Assembly (NCBI GenBank): GCA_032718565.1
Contig: JAVGVS010000750.1
Coordinates: forward strand, 52,526 to 116,525
Reading direction: 5' to 3'
Source: Distichodus sexfasciatus
Lineage: Eukaryota; Chordata; Actinopteri; Characiformes; Distichodontidae
Length of the DNA: 64,000 bases
Shown piece by piece: positions 63,982 to 64,000 of the stretch (within the stretch, counting starts at the first letter, position 1; every line of letters starts with the position of its first letter). A program made the position numbers and the translations under genes. The notes under the pieces are model-generated. The model was not told the DNA's origin. It saw nothing but the letters and a program-made list of their open reading frames with translations, and did not search any database.

Positions 63982-64000
63982 TTACAATAGATAAACTATG

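Larger units (their letters stand above)
61680..64000 (+). mobile_element. hAT-Ac type transposon, left end and transposase; right end outside
   Basis: The left terminus TAGGGGTGAGAG follows a candidate 8-bp duplication GTTGTTAC (61672-61679) in the Gypsy knuckle coding sequence. Subterminal ATGCATCGATGCAT and AATCGATTC repeats are typical. It encodes a BED-finger transposase. The right terminus lies beyond the window, so the second duplication cannot be checked. Confidence 0.85.

Overview
The window is vertebrate nuclear DNA, almost certainly from a ray-finned fish. It combines DNA transposons (hAT, Tc1/mariner, EnSpm/CACTA-like, an IS3EU-like rve-integrase element), LINEs (L2, L1/Tx1, Rex1/jockey-like, RTE), a Penelope-like element with hammerhead motifs, a DIRS element, BEL/Pao, two Ty3/Gypsy elements and an endogenous retrovirus. 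It also has long (TA)n, (GT)n and (TAA)n tracts, spliced genes with GT/AG introns, and no bacterial-style operons. I see no intact host gene. Nearly every coding segment belongs to a mobile element, and most are broken by stops, frameshifts or truncation.

Layout: 1-3206 is the 5' part of a minus-strand endogenous retrovirus (LTR, primer-site-like sequence, leader, gag, start of pro). About 3264-20209 is a giant composite with long inverted arms; each arm carries the same inward-pointing promoter/first exon. It is filled by an L2 LINE (3974-7376, 21-bp target duplication), a three-unit exon-like array (7608-7989), a Penelope-like inverted pair (8636-10670), an IS630/Tc1-like transposon (11121-13359) and an EnSpm/CACTA-like element (14498-about 20088). 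From 20.4 to 21.6 kb there are unexplained spliced-looking exons, including the start of a CxxC zinc-binding motif. From 21.75 to 26.34 kb lie two copies of a non-autonomous LTR element, a truncated DIRS element and a Tc1 tail. From 26.34 to about 29.06 kb is a broken BEL/Pao element.

From 29.7 to 35.3 kb a degraded DNA transposon appears to be split by a minus-strand chromodomain-type Gypsy element (30197-about 34340). From 35.6 to 42 kb there are degenerate tandem repeats, an LTR-like promoter module, LINE remnants and microsatellites. The region 41.0-45.2 kb is a minus-strand L1/Tx1-type LINE split by a hAT element that contains a large hairpin. From 45.9 to 48.6 kb an LTR-like module (itself split by a hAT MITE) abuts a multi-exon IS3EU-like integrase gene. 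From 49.06 to 53.64 kb are a minus-strand LINE endonuclease and a BEL/Pao pol. From 54.1 to 57.85 kb is a direct-repeat complex with two nested hAT elements. From 57.85 to 58.5 kb is an RTE reverse transcriptase fragment. From 58.5 to 64 kb is a second Gypsy element, cut within its zinc-knuckle coding sequence by a hAT transposon whose transposase runs almost to the window edge.

The order of insertion can be read from exact 8-bp hAT and longer LINE target duplications. The signals least explained by known families are the mirrored coding first exons in the giant inverted arms, the symmetric 60-63 nt exon-like repeats beside them, the orphan exons at 20.4-21.6 kb, and one promoter/leader module repeated at 37.1, 46.0 and 58.5 kb.
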